From Mycobacterium sp. 1245111.1 (GTDB lineage: Bacteria; Actinomycetota; Actinomycetes; Mycobacteriales; Mycobacteriaceae), in the NCBI RefSeq assembly GCF_001673405.1, contig NZ_LZLV01000095.1, positions 1-64,000 on the forward strand: a stretch of 64,000 nt of DNA, in the 5' to 3' direction. The notes below the pieces were generated by a model. That model was not told the origin of the DNA and did no database searches. It saw only the letters and a list, made by a program, of their open reading frames with translations. The stretch's first letter is position 1. Every line of letters begins with the position of its first letter. Shown piece by piece: positions 57,103-64,000 of the stretch. A program made the position numbers and the translations under genes.

Positions 57103-58631
57103 CGCTCGGTAACGAAGTCGGCCATCATGGCCATGTCTTCGTGTTCAAGGTTGTGGCAGTGCAGAAGGTATGAGCCCGCATAGTCGGTGAACTGGACCGC
57201 AACCTCGACCGCTTCGGCCGGGCGAATATCGATGGTGTCTTTCCAGCCGTGGTCAAACTGTCCGGGTCCGCGGTTGTTACGGGACAGCACGCGCATCGAG
57301 TTCAGGTGCACGTGGACGGGGTGGTGGAATTCGGTGATGAACCGCCAGATCTCGGTCGTGCCAAGCTTGGGCCGGGCTACCGGCCGGCCCGGCTGATACG
57401 GCGAGTCGTTGATCGTCCACACGCCACTTTTGCCTTGCCGGAAGACGAACGTGCGGGTGGTGACGGCGTGCTGCGGGTCGAGCTGAGGGAGGTGTGTGCC
57501 TAGCCGCTCGGGGATGGTCGAGTCATCGGATCGATCGGTGCCGTCGACATCGAATCGCATGACCTCAGTGCTGCTTTCGCTACCTAGCCGGTTGACCAGG
57601 CGGACCTGCGTGCCGTGTTGGTAGCGAGAGAAATCGACCACGACCTCAACGCGTTCGGCCGGAGCGATGTCGATGAAATCGTGGCCTACGGGTCGCGCGA
57701 GCAATCCGCCGTCACTGCCGATTTGCACAAGCCCTGACCCGCCGGGGGGTTGCGGGTCTAACTGTAACCGGTATCGCCGTGCGTTGGATGCGTTGAGTAG
57801 CCGCAGGCGATACCGGGCAGGGTCGGTATGCAGCACGGGCCATGGCGCACCGTTGACGAGTATGACGTCGCCGAGGACGCCGTTCATGTAATCATCTGTG
57901 ACGCCGCCGGTTTCAACGGCCGGATAGAGAAAGGAGCCATCGGCGGCGAACGCGCGGTCGGTGATCATCAGCGGGATATCGCGATGGCCACCTGGCAGCG
58001 GTAGCACGTCTTCCTCATCGTCGTGGATCAGGTGGAATCCGGCCAGCCCATGCCACACGGCGACACCGGTATAGCCCATGCGGTGATCGTGGTACCACAA
58101 GGTGGCGGCCCGCTGATTCATTGGATAGACGTAGTCGCGCTGTCCGACAACGCTATTGCGTCCCATGTCATCCATCATCGCGTGGCCCCCCGTCGGCATG
58201 ATGAAGTCGATGGGGTAGCCATCGTGGTCTGCAGGGGTGTGCCCACCATGCAGGTGCACCACCACTGGCACCGGCAAAGCGTTGCGGTGCCGCACGGTTG
58301 TGCGTCGGCCAGATCGCGACACGATGGTGGGCCCGGGAAAGGTGCCGTTGTAGGTCCACGCCGGCGTGGGCAGATCGGGCAGTATACGCAGCTTTGTGAT
58401 CTGTTGAGTGATCTCGTAATAGTCGCCGGCGGCGTCAATGCTGGACGGCCTCAACTGTTTTGGTATGGGTAACGGAGCCCGATAGGGATCGGGCAGTCGG
58501 GTTTGGCTGCGCAGCAACCGCCCCGGCTCCGCCGAACCCAGCAGCGCATCGGCCAGCGGCCAGCCAGCACCCACGAGGCCGATACCGGCCGTCGCAGCGA
58601 CACCCAGCTGTAATGCGCGGCGACGATTCAC
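57099..58631 (-). CDS. Multicopper oxidase, Tat-exported (CotA/CueO-like)
   Basis: A 510-residue protein. The Tat signal NRRRALQLGVAATAGIGLVGAG starts directly after the GTG at 58631. All four copper motifs are present: VVHLHGGH, LWYHDHRMG, HHPVHVHLN and LLHCHNLEHEDMAMM (T1 Cys and axial Met included). It should oxidise phenols, metal ions or bilirubin-like compounds outside the membrane, possibly for copper tolerance. A much longer in-frame extension to 59210 is not credible, as it would cover the upstream membrane protein gene. Confidence 0.93.
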   Translation of the reverse strand: MNRRRALQLGVAATAGIGLVGAGWPLADALLGSAEPGRLLRSQTRLPDPYRAPLPIPKQLRPSSIDAAGDYYEITQQITKLRILPDLPTPAWTYNGTFPGPTIVSRSGRRTTVRHRNALPVPVVVHLHGGHTPADHDGYPIDFIMPTGGHAMMDDMGRNSVVGQRDYVYPMNQRAATLWYHDHRMGYTGVAVWHGLAGFHLIHDDEEDVLPLPGGHRDIPLMITDRAFAADGSFLYPAVETGGVTDDYMNGVLGDVILVNGAPWPVLHTDPARYRLRLLNASNARRYRLQLDPQPPGGSGLVQIGSDGGLLARPVGHDFIDIAPAERVEVVVDFSRYQHGTQVRLVNRLGSESSTEVMRFDVDGTDRSDDSTIPERLGTHLPQLDPQHAVTTRTFVFRQGKSGVWTINDSPYQPGRPVARPKLGTTEIWRFITEFHHPVHVHLNSMRVLSRNNRGPGQFDHGWKDTIDIRPAEAVEVAVQFTDYAGSYLLHCHNLEHEDMAMMADFVTER

Positions 58632-59026
58632 AGGGCGGCCTCCAGTTGTTGCTCGGTCCGTCGTGCCGTGAGCGGCAGGCGCCACACCGACGCGGTCAGC
58701 CGCAGAATTCCGGCGATCAGGAGCACGCCAAGGGGAACATGCAGGGCGGTCAATCGCAGTTCGCCCGAGGCGAATTCGGCGACCAACAGCGCAGTCACCA
58801 GTGCCCCCACCGCTACCAGTGATCGAGGCCCGCCGGTCCTGCGCACGAACCACAACACGATCAGTTGCACCACCGACAGCACGGTGCTGGCTTTGGCGCC
58901 TAACGAGTGCAGCATCAGCGCGTTGTATTGCCCGCCCAGGAAACTGCCGGCAAATATGGCTTGGGTCAACGCCAGGACTGCCAGCGTTGCGGTGGTGGCG
59001 CGAGCCAAGATACGGGTCGTGTTCAT
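58628..59026 (-). CDS. Four-helix membrane protein coupled to the multicopper oxidase
   Basis: A 132-residue protein with hydrophobic segments at about residues 10-30, 38-60, 70-86 and 93-113, and no known domain. Its stop overlaps the GTG of the oxidase gene (4 bp), so the two are translationally coupled. A role as membrane partner or heme/copper-linked accessory is inference. Confidence 0.8.
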   Translation of the reverse strand: MNTTRILARATTATLAVLALTQAIFAGSFLGGQYNALMLHSLGAKASTVLSVVQLIVLWFVRRTGGPRSLVAVGALVTALLVAEFASGELRLTALHVPLGVLLIAGILRLTASVWRLPLTARRTEQQLEAAL

Positions 59027-59157
59027 GCAGTAACGACGAAGCGCCGTGTCGAAAAGTTACACGCGAGCGCCGGTAACTTTCTGCGCCGCGACTCCGTCCT
59101 TGGATGCAGAGCTGCTCGACGCGGCCCGCACACAACGTTAAATCCAGGAGAGAGATC

Positions 59158-59994
59158 ATGACCATCGTCGTTACCGGAGCGACCGGCAATGTCGGCCGAC
59201 CACTCGTCAATCAGCTTGTCGACGCCGGCGCCAAAGTGCGTGCGGTCACCCGCCGGCCGCAATCGGCTGATCTCCCCGCCGAGGTGGAGCTGGTCGAGTC
59301 GGCCTCCGAGGCGGTCGCCGGGGCCTCTGCAGTCTTATTGAATTCGCGTGCGCTCGGCGGCGAATTGGCCACGGTGATCGACGCGGCCCGCCGTGAAGGA
59401 GTCGCCCGATTGGTCGCCCTGTCGGCCATTAACGCCGACGACGACTTCTCGCGGCAACCGTCGCGGTTTCGCGGCGACCGCAACAAGGAGGTAGAGCAAC
59501 TGGCCGTCGACTCGGGGCTGGAGTGGGTCAGCCTGCGGCCGTCGGTTTTTGTGACCAACTTCGTCGGCATGTGGTCGGCACAGCTACACACGGGCGACAT
59601 CGTCCGCGGCCCGTATGCCGCGGCATCCAGCGCCCCGATCGTCGAGAGTGATATCGCAGCGGTAGCCGCCTGCGCATTGCTCACCGATGACCTTGTCGGC
59701 CAGAAGATTCCGCTCACCGGGCCACAGTCTCTGACCAATGTCGAGATGGTGGAGATCATTGGGGCAGTTCTGGGTCGGTCACTGCAGTACCAGGAAGCTC
59801 CAAACGAGTTGGTTCGTCAACGCTTTGTCGGGCTGGGGTTTCCGCGCGAGTTCGGGGACGCCTACATCGCAATGCTGGCCGCGACGATCGATCAACCCGC
59901 CGTGGTAACCGATGACGTGCAGAGGATCCTGGGCCGGCCCGCGCAATCGTTGGAGCAATGGGTCATCGAGCACAAGAACATGTTCGCCAACTAG
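59158..59994 (+). CDS. NmrA-like NAD(P)H-binding protein
   Basis: A 278-residue atypical short-chain dehydrogenase. The Rossmann motif is TIVVTGATGNVGRPLVNQLVDAGAKVRAVTRRP at the N terminus. The family block RFRGDRNKEVEQLAVDSGLEWVSLRPSVFVTNF is mid-protein. It could be an isoflavone-reductase/NAD(P)H-sensor type. ATG 59158 with AGGAG upstream is preferred to 59104. It is first of three plus-strand genes with short gaps. Confidence 0.9.
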   Translation: MTIVVTGATGNVGRPLVNQLVDAGAKVRAVTRRPQSADLPAEVELVESASEAVAGASAVLLNSRALGGELATVIDAARREGVARLVALSAINADDDFSRQPSRFRGDRNKEVEQLAVDSGLEWVSLRPSVFVTNFVGMWSAQLHTGDIVRGPYAAASSAPIVESDIAAVAACALLTDDLVGQKIPLTGPQSLTNVEMVEIIGAVLGRSLQYQEAPNELVRQRFVGLGFPREFGDAYIAMLAATIDQPAVVTDDVQRILGRPAQSLEQWVIEHKNMFAN

Positions 59995-60024
59995 TTCACT
60001 GCGCCAGAACGCCAAGGAGAAAAG

Positions 60025-60474
60025 GTGTCCAACCCGAAGCCACCTCGCTGGCTAAAACCAATGAACAAGTTCATGATTGCGGTGCAAAAGCTCGGCGTAC
60101 CAACGGGGCCGCCGATGGTATTGACGGTGCCGGGTCGCAAAACAGGTCGACCTCGCAGCACGCCGATGACACCGTTCACCCTCGACGGGCACCTCTACGC
60201 CGTGGCGGGGTTCCCGGACGCCGATTGGGCAAGCAACGCGCGAGCCGCTGGCATCGGAACCCTCAGCAAGGGCCGAAAGGCCCGGCGCATACGGATTACG
60301 GAGCTCACCGCTGATCAGGCCCGGCCGGTGCTACGTGTATATCCGATCGAGGTGCCGGTCGGTGTCGGCTTCCTGAAGCGATCGGGCCTTGTGCAGCGGG
60401 GCACTCCGGAGGAAGTCGAGGCACTGGCCGGTCGCATCGCCGTCTTCCGATTCGATCCGATCTCGGCAGCCTAA
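60025..60474 (+). CDS. Nitroreductase/deazaflavin (F420)-dependent family protein (Ddn-like)
   Basis: A 149-residue split barrel of the Ddn/DUF385 family. VLTVPGRKTGRPRSTPMTPF (about residues 33-52) and the F420-type block LYAVAGFPDADWASNARAAG (about 58-77) are characteristic. Ddn of M. tuberculosis reduces menaquinone and activates pretomanid. The GTG start has AAGGAG upstream. It is 30 bp after the NmrA-like gene and 2 bp before the DoxX-like gene. Confidence 0.9.
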   Translation: MSNPKPPRWLKPMNKFMIAVQKLGVPTGPPMVLTVPGRKTGRPRSTPMTPFTLDGHLYAVAGFPDADWASNARAAGIGTLSKGRKARRIRITELTADQARPVLRVYPIEVPVGVGFLKRSGLVQRGTPEEVEALAGRIAVFRFDPISAA

Positions 60475-60476
60475 CC

Positions 60477-60872
60477 ATGCACACCGCATATGTCGTCGTG
60501 ACGCTGATTGCCATTGGTATCGACGGCTTTTCAGGCGTCAGCGCCCTCGTCCACTTCGCGCCGATACTTCCGCCCATGCAGCGGGCGGGAGTGCCGGTGT
60601 CGTGGCTGACATTCCCCATTGGCACGCTCAAGACCCTCGGCGCTGTAGGGCTTGTCGTCGGCTTGTGGCTTCCGCCAATCGGTCTCGCTGCGGCGGCAGG
60701 GCTGACGATCTTCTTCGTCTGCGCGGTGTATACCCACGTGCTTGCCAACGACATCTCGGGCCAGTTCGTATTCGCCGGGTTCTTGCTGGCTCTCAACGCC
60801 GCGACGTTCGCGCTAACCCTCATGGCTCGCCCTGCGGCAATGCCCTGTGGCATTGCGCTTATGAGCGCCTGA
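60477..60872 (+). CDS. DoxX-like membrane protein
   Basis: A 131-residue four-helix protein. The pattern FSGVSALVHFAPILPPMQRAGVPVSWLTFPIGTLKTLGAVGLVVGLW is typical of the short DoxX-like group. It follows the Ddn-like gene by 2 bp and is probably cotranscribed, suggesting a small membrane redox module. Confidence 0.87.
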   Translation: MHTAYVVVTLIAIGIDGFSGVSALVHFAPILPPMQRAGVPVSWLTFPIGTLKTLGAVGLVVGLWLPPIGLAAAAGLTIFFVCAVYTHVLANDISGQFVFAGFLLALNAATFALTLMARPAAMPCGIALMSA

Positions 60873-60878
60873 TTCGGG

Positions 60879-61487
60879 CTACAGCCCGGACGGTACGACC
60901 CCGCCGTTGACCGTCACTTCGACCTGGCCGGTCTGTGGGTTGTACTCGATCTTGCCGTGCTCGAAATTCGACACGCGCAGATCGCCGACGGCGTTCTCGT
61001 CGCTGGTGGGGAAACCCAGTGGACCCGCCGAACCATTCGTGCCGGTGACGGCAGGAACGCCGGCCGGATCGCGTGGGACATTCCAGACCTCCCGGATCTT
61101 GCCCAGGGTGATGTACGCCGGGGTGCCGGCCTGGTCGTTCTTGGCGGTGATCACGCCGCCCTGGAACTGCTGGAAGACCAGGCCGCTCTCCCGCGTGCCC
61201 GCGTTGCGGTCACCGGTGAGCGGCTTGCCGAGAGCCTGCTTCTGAGCGTCGGTTGCCGACGAGTACTTGGCGGCGATCGGGCCGGTCAAAGTCACCTCGA
61301 CGTCACCGTCCCCCATGAGCCTCACCTCGGTGGGCAGCGTTGGGGTCGCAGACGTCGACGCGGCGTTCACGCCGACCTGAGGTCGTGCCGACGCGTCGAC
61401 GCTCTTGCCGTTGCTGCAGCCCACAGCGATCAGCGCGATGGTGGTCAGGCCGACGCCGGCCGCGTGGCGGTATGCGATCGTTCTCAC
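60879..61487 (-). CDS. LGFP-repeat lipoprotein
   Basis: About 202 residues. The signal peptide IAYRHAAGVGLTTIALIAVGC gives a lipobox cysteine near residue 23, followed by a Ser/Ala/Thr linker. LGFP-type repeats follow: ALGKPLTGDR, GGVITAKNDQAGTPAYITLGKIREVW and LGFPTSDE. These are linked to cell wall binding in mycobacteria and corynebacteria. GTG 61487 with GAGAGGA upstream is preferred to ATG 61523. Confidence 0.85.
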   Translation of the reverse strand: MRTIAYRHAAGVGLTTIALIAVGCSNGKSVDASARPQVGVNAASTSATPTLPTEVRLMGDGDVEVTLTGPIAAKYSSATDAQKQALGKPLTGDRNAGTRESGLVFQQFQGGVITAKNDQAGTPAYITLGKIREVWNVPRDPAGVPAVTGTNGSAGPLGFPTSDENAVGDLRVSNFEHGKIEYNPQTGQVEVTVNGGVVPSGL

Positions 61488-61603
61488 GGGCTTCCTCTCG
61501 CGGTTTTCGTAGGTGGAGGTCAAGCTCCTGCAGACGTCCTCGCTCGGCGGCGACTCTAACCGAACCTCTGGTGGTACAGGAGGCCGCGAGGAAAAGACAG
61601 GCG

Positions 61604-62449
61604 TCAGACCACAGTGCGTTGGGTGCCGAGTACCCGAAGAAGTTCGAGGGCCTGCGCTGCGCTGCTGCCCGGCTCAGCGGAGTGGACGATGAGTTTCTGA
61701 CCGACTTCGGGCAGATGGAACATCTCGCAGTCCAACTCGATCTCGCCGACTTCTTGATGGACGAACACCTTGGTCGAGGAACGACGTACGGACACCTCGT
61801 GTTCGTCCCACAGTCGGGCGAATTCAGCACTGCCGGTACGCAGTCGGCGGACCAGCTCAGCAGCGCGCGGATCGGCAGGATGGGTCGCTACGGCTGCCCG
61901 CAGGTTGGCGACATGACTGCGGGCCGTCGCCGCGTGATCAGCTTGCCTAAACGGGTTGTGGCCGGAGGGGCGGCGGCAGAAGAAGAGCAAATTCACGTTG
62001 CGATCGGCGTCCGACAACGCGCTGAAATCGGTGCCCACCAGTGCGACCGCGGTGGGGGTCCACGCCAAGATGAACCCTAGGTCATCGACGACGGTGGCAG
62101 GCAGGTCGCTGAGACGGTCCAGCAACCGCAGCACGCCGGGTCGTACATGGTCGGAGCTGCGGCCTAACCGCGGCGCCTCCTCGTCGACAAGATGGAACAG
62201 GTGATCCCGCTCGTCGTCGGTCAGCCGCAGCCCACGGGCCAGTGCAGCCAGCAATTGGCGGGACGGGCGCGGACCTCGGGCCTGCTCCAGCCGGGTGTAG
62301 TAGTCGCACGACATGCCGGCGAGCGCAGCGATCTCCTCACGTCGCAGGCCTGGCGTACGTCGTCGCCGACCGGTCGGCAAGCCGACCGCCTCAGGCTGCA
62401 GTGCGGCCCGTCGGCGCCGTAGGAAGTCGGCGAGGTTCGCAGCGTCCAT
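61604..62449 (-). CDS. XRE family regulator with MmyB-like ligand domain
   Basis: A 281-residue protein. FLRRRRAALQPEAVGLPTGRRRRTPGLRREEIAALAGMSCDYYTRLEQARGPRPSRQ (about residues 9-65) is the typical start of this actinobacterial group, followed by a PAS-like MmyB domain (VDDLGFILAWTPTAVALVG; NLLFFCRRPSG). It is divergent from the NAD-dependent epimerase gene across 102 bp and probably controls it. Confidence 0.92.
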   Translation of the reverse strand: MDAANLADFLRRRRAALQPEAVGLPTGRRRRTPGLRREEIAALAGMSCDYYTRLEQARGPRPSRQLLAALARGLRLTDDERDHLFHLVDEEAPRLGRSSDHVRPGVLRLLDRLSDLPATVVDDLGFILAWTPTAVALVGTDFSALSDADRNVNLLFFCRRPSGHNPFRQADHAATARSHVANLRAAVATHPADPRAAELVRRLRTGSAEFARLWDEHEVSVRRSSTKVFVHQEVGEIELDCEMFHLPEVGQKLIVHSAEPGSSAAQALELLRVLGTQRTVV

Positions 62450-62551
62450 CGCTCCATCCTGGCCTCCATCCGGCGGCTCAGCCAGGGACCGCCAGTCCCG
62501 GCCTCAACAGGTCTCTGCCACACGTGACCGATTGACCGCACAGTCGTATGT

Positions 62552-63412
62552 ATGACCACCTTGATCACAGGCGCGACCGGCAAAGTAGGCAGTCGATTCG
62601 CGAGGCGGATGCTTGCTGTGGGCGAGCCCGTCCGGCTGCTCATACGCAGCAAAGACAGTGCGGTGCCGCAGGGCGCTGACATCGCGGTCGCCGATCTGCG
62701 CGACGAGACTCGCGTTCGCAACGCGCTCAGCGGGGTCACCGCGATTGTGCATATCGCCAGTGCCTTTCGGGCCTTCTCGGCCGAGGAAATGTCAGCGACG
62801 GACATCGCCGGCACCGACGGACTAGTCAACGCAGCGCTGGACGCAGGCATTACTAGATTCGTCTATACCAGCACCAACCAGGTGTACGACGGCTGCGACT
62901 ACGGCCGGCCCGCGACCGAGGATGACCTTGTCGGCACCGACCTGCACCCCTACCCCGCCGCCAAGGTCGAGGTCGAGCGCCGGCTTCGTACGTACCATCA
63001 GCAACGCGGCTTGGACCTAAGGATCGTTCGGCTGCCGTTCGTCTACGGTGATGGGGACCCGCACGTCGCAGATGCGGCCCGGATGCTCGAGGGCCGACCG
63101 CTGCACCAACGAATGCCCACCGCTCACCATGCCGACGTGAGTCAGGCACTGCTGCGAGCACTGCGCGCGGAAGGCGTCGGCGGCCGTACATACAACCTGT
63201 GCGACGACGCTCCCATGACCCTCTACGAGATCTACGAACTGCACAATCTTCGGCTGCCTGAGCACGCGGGAGCGGCAGACCAAACGGCTTCGCCTTTCGC
63301 GGACCCATCGCCATGGCAGCACACTGTAAGCACGGCACGGATCCGCCGCGAGCTTGGCTTTCGCCCTCTCTATCCGACGGTGACGAGCGCCGCGGAGGCT
63401 GGTGCGCTCTAG
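62552..63412 (+). CDS. NAD-dependent epimerase/dehydratase family protein
   Basis: A 286-residue extended SDR. The NAD motif is TLITGATGKVGSRFARRML, followed by ALSGVTAIVHIASAF. The active-site region is VYTSTNQVYDG with YPAAKVEVE (Tyr-x3-Lys) further on, and a substrate part LRIVRLPFVYGDGDP. The substrate, a nucleotide sugar or carbonyl compound, is not deducible. Regulation by the divergent XRE protein is inferred. Confidence 0.9.
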   Translation: MTTLITGATGKVGSRFARRMLAVGEPVRLLIRSKDSAVPQGADIAVADLRDETRVRNALSGVTAIVHIASAFRAFSAEEMSATDIAGTDGLVNAALDAGITRFVYTSTNQVYDGCDYGRPATEDDLVGTDLHPYPAAKVEVERRLRTYHQQRGLDLRIVRLPFVYGDGDPHVADAARMLEGRPLHQRMPTAHHADVSQALLRALRAEGVGGRTYNLCDDAPMTLYEIYELHNLRLPEHAGAADQTASPFADPSPWQHTVSTARIRRELGFRPLYPTVTSAAEAGAL

Positions 63413-63544
63413 GCCACCATCAGGCCGCACCACATTCCCCAGCCCCGGCCTTATCGTTATCACATAGTTTCCTTATTTTTCTTAATCTTGCGATAGCGTC
63501 GGACTCACTCGCGAATTTTGATCATTGACGAGAGGGAAAACCCT

Positions 63545-64000
63545 GTGAGTCCGCATTACGGCCAGCCGCCCCAACTCATGCCGATCAGCGATGCAGAGCC
63601 GGCATATCGTCTCGTCCACGGACGTATTGACGCGCTGGTCCGCGGGCGTGATGGCATCGCCGAACTCGCGGTCCCCGCGTGTCCCGGGTGGAACATCCGA
63701 CAGGTGGTTGCACACGTGGCGGGTGTTGCACAGGACATCGTTTCGCTGAACTTGGACAAGAAGGGCACGGGGCCTTGGGCTGACGCGCAGGTCGCACGAC
63801 TGGGCGAGCGCAACATCGACGACCTCCTCGACCTGTGGGGGCAGTCGCTCGACGCGGTGTCGGCGAACCTCGCTTTGGCGTCTGACGCCGGGGTATGCCA
63901 GCTCGCGTTCGACACCTTGACTCATGAGCACGACATTCGCGGTGCACTCGGCGAACCGAGTTCTCGCGCCGGCGATCTCGCGTTCAAGGCCGCATTGGGC
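63545..64000 (+). CDS. Maleylpyruvate-isomerase-like (DinB-type) protein, 3' partial
   Basis: From GTG 63545 (with GAGGGAAAA upstream) the frame is open to the right edge, giving 152 codons with no stop. VPACPGWNIRQVVAHVAGVAQDIVSLN (about residues 46-72) has the first metal-ligand His, and LAFDTLTHEHDIRGALGEP (about 121-139) the HxxD pair typical of the TIGR03083 group, like the gene at 54616. The C terminus lies outside the window. Confidence 0.82.
   Translation, partial: MSPHYGQPPQLMPISDAEPAYRLVHGRIDALVRGRDGIAELAVPACPGWNIRQVVAHVAGVAQDIVSLNLDKKGTGPWADAQVARLGERNIDDLLDLWGQSLDAVSANLALASDAGVCQLAFDTLTHEHDIRGALGEPSSRAGDLAFKAALG

Noticed and set aside
58632..59210. In-frame extension of the multicopper oxidase gene giving 703 residues
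   Set aside because: It lacks any domain, covers the four-helix membrane protein gene and would bury the Tat signal that directly follows the GTG at 58631.

Overview
The window is a GC-rich actinobacterial chromosome segment and almost certainly comes from a nontuberculous Mycobacterium. The evidence is a complete pncA (pyrazinamidase) followed by the same five genes that follow pncA in M. tuberculosis (Rv2042c to Rv2038c), a DosR/DevR dormancy locus with its USP-DevR-DevS order, an Rv1733c-type membrane protein, a cydABDC operon, PknH-like sensor lipoproteins and MazEF. Starts are often GTG, and 1-14 bp stop/start overlaps are common. In M. tuberculosis pncA lies roughly opposite oriC. A dif-like Xer site at 45652-45679 would fit a position near the replication terminus here too.

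Layout. 1-3.4 kb: a partial DUF7064-type gene, gluconokinase, RDD, DoxX and DUF6328 membrane proteins. 3.4-7.8 kb: a TetR regulator, two SAM methyltransferases, an alpha/alpha-toroid 'prenyltransferase-like' protein and a GT4 glycosyltransferase. One palindromic motif occurs both at the TetR gene and upstream of the glycosyltransferase operon, which suggests a single regulon. 8-13.5 kb: pncA, a tandem NTF2-like protein and a Tat/lipoprotein sugar ABC importer in one operon, closed by a strong GC hairpin. 13.6-16.7 kb: three secreted proteins with four PknH-type four-cysteine sensor domains. 16.9-22 kb: an overlapping operon of a sedolisin (S53) peptidase, a double zinc-ribbon polytopic membrane protein, a DUF5642-like lipoprotein and a thioesterase-like protein.

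22.5-42.4 kb is a hypoxia/dormancy island. It carries seven universal stress protein (USP) loci: five intact, one cut by an in-frame stop and one reduced to a fragment. It also carries DevR with its kinase DevS, a second DevS-like kinase in which the heme-ligand histidine position is tyrosine, an Acg-type nitroreductase, a PPOX-type flavoprotein, an Rv1733c-like protein and the cydABDC cytochrome bd operon. DosR-box-like sequences lie in front of most of these genes.

42.8-64 kb is accessory and metabolic. It holds an alpha/beta-hydrolase/adenylate cyclase fusion, an ArsR-SRPBCC pair with repeated operator half-sites, the dif-like site beside a truncated recombinase-associated zinc-ribbon gene, and two distant paralogues of an unrecognised LolA-like family. 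It also holds a MazEF module whose toxin gene has a frameshifted tail, a GntR/FadR regulator with a fatty-acid hydroxylase, and a GMC oxidoreductase. Further genes encode an LLM flavin enzyme with a DinB/maleylpyruvate-isomerase-like protein, a Tat-exported multicopper oxidase with a membrane partner, an NmrA/Ddn-like/DoxX operon, an LGFP lipoprotein and two MmyB-type XRE regulators. A second maleylpyruvate-isomerase-like gene runs off the right edge. No rRNA, tRNA, CRISPR array or intact insertion sequence was recognised.
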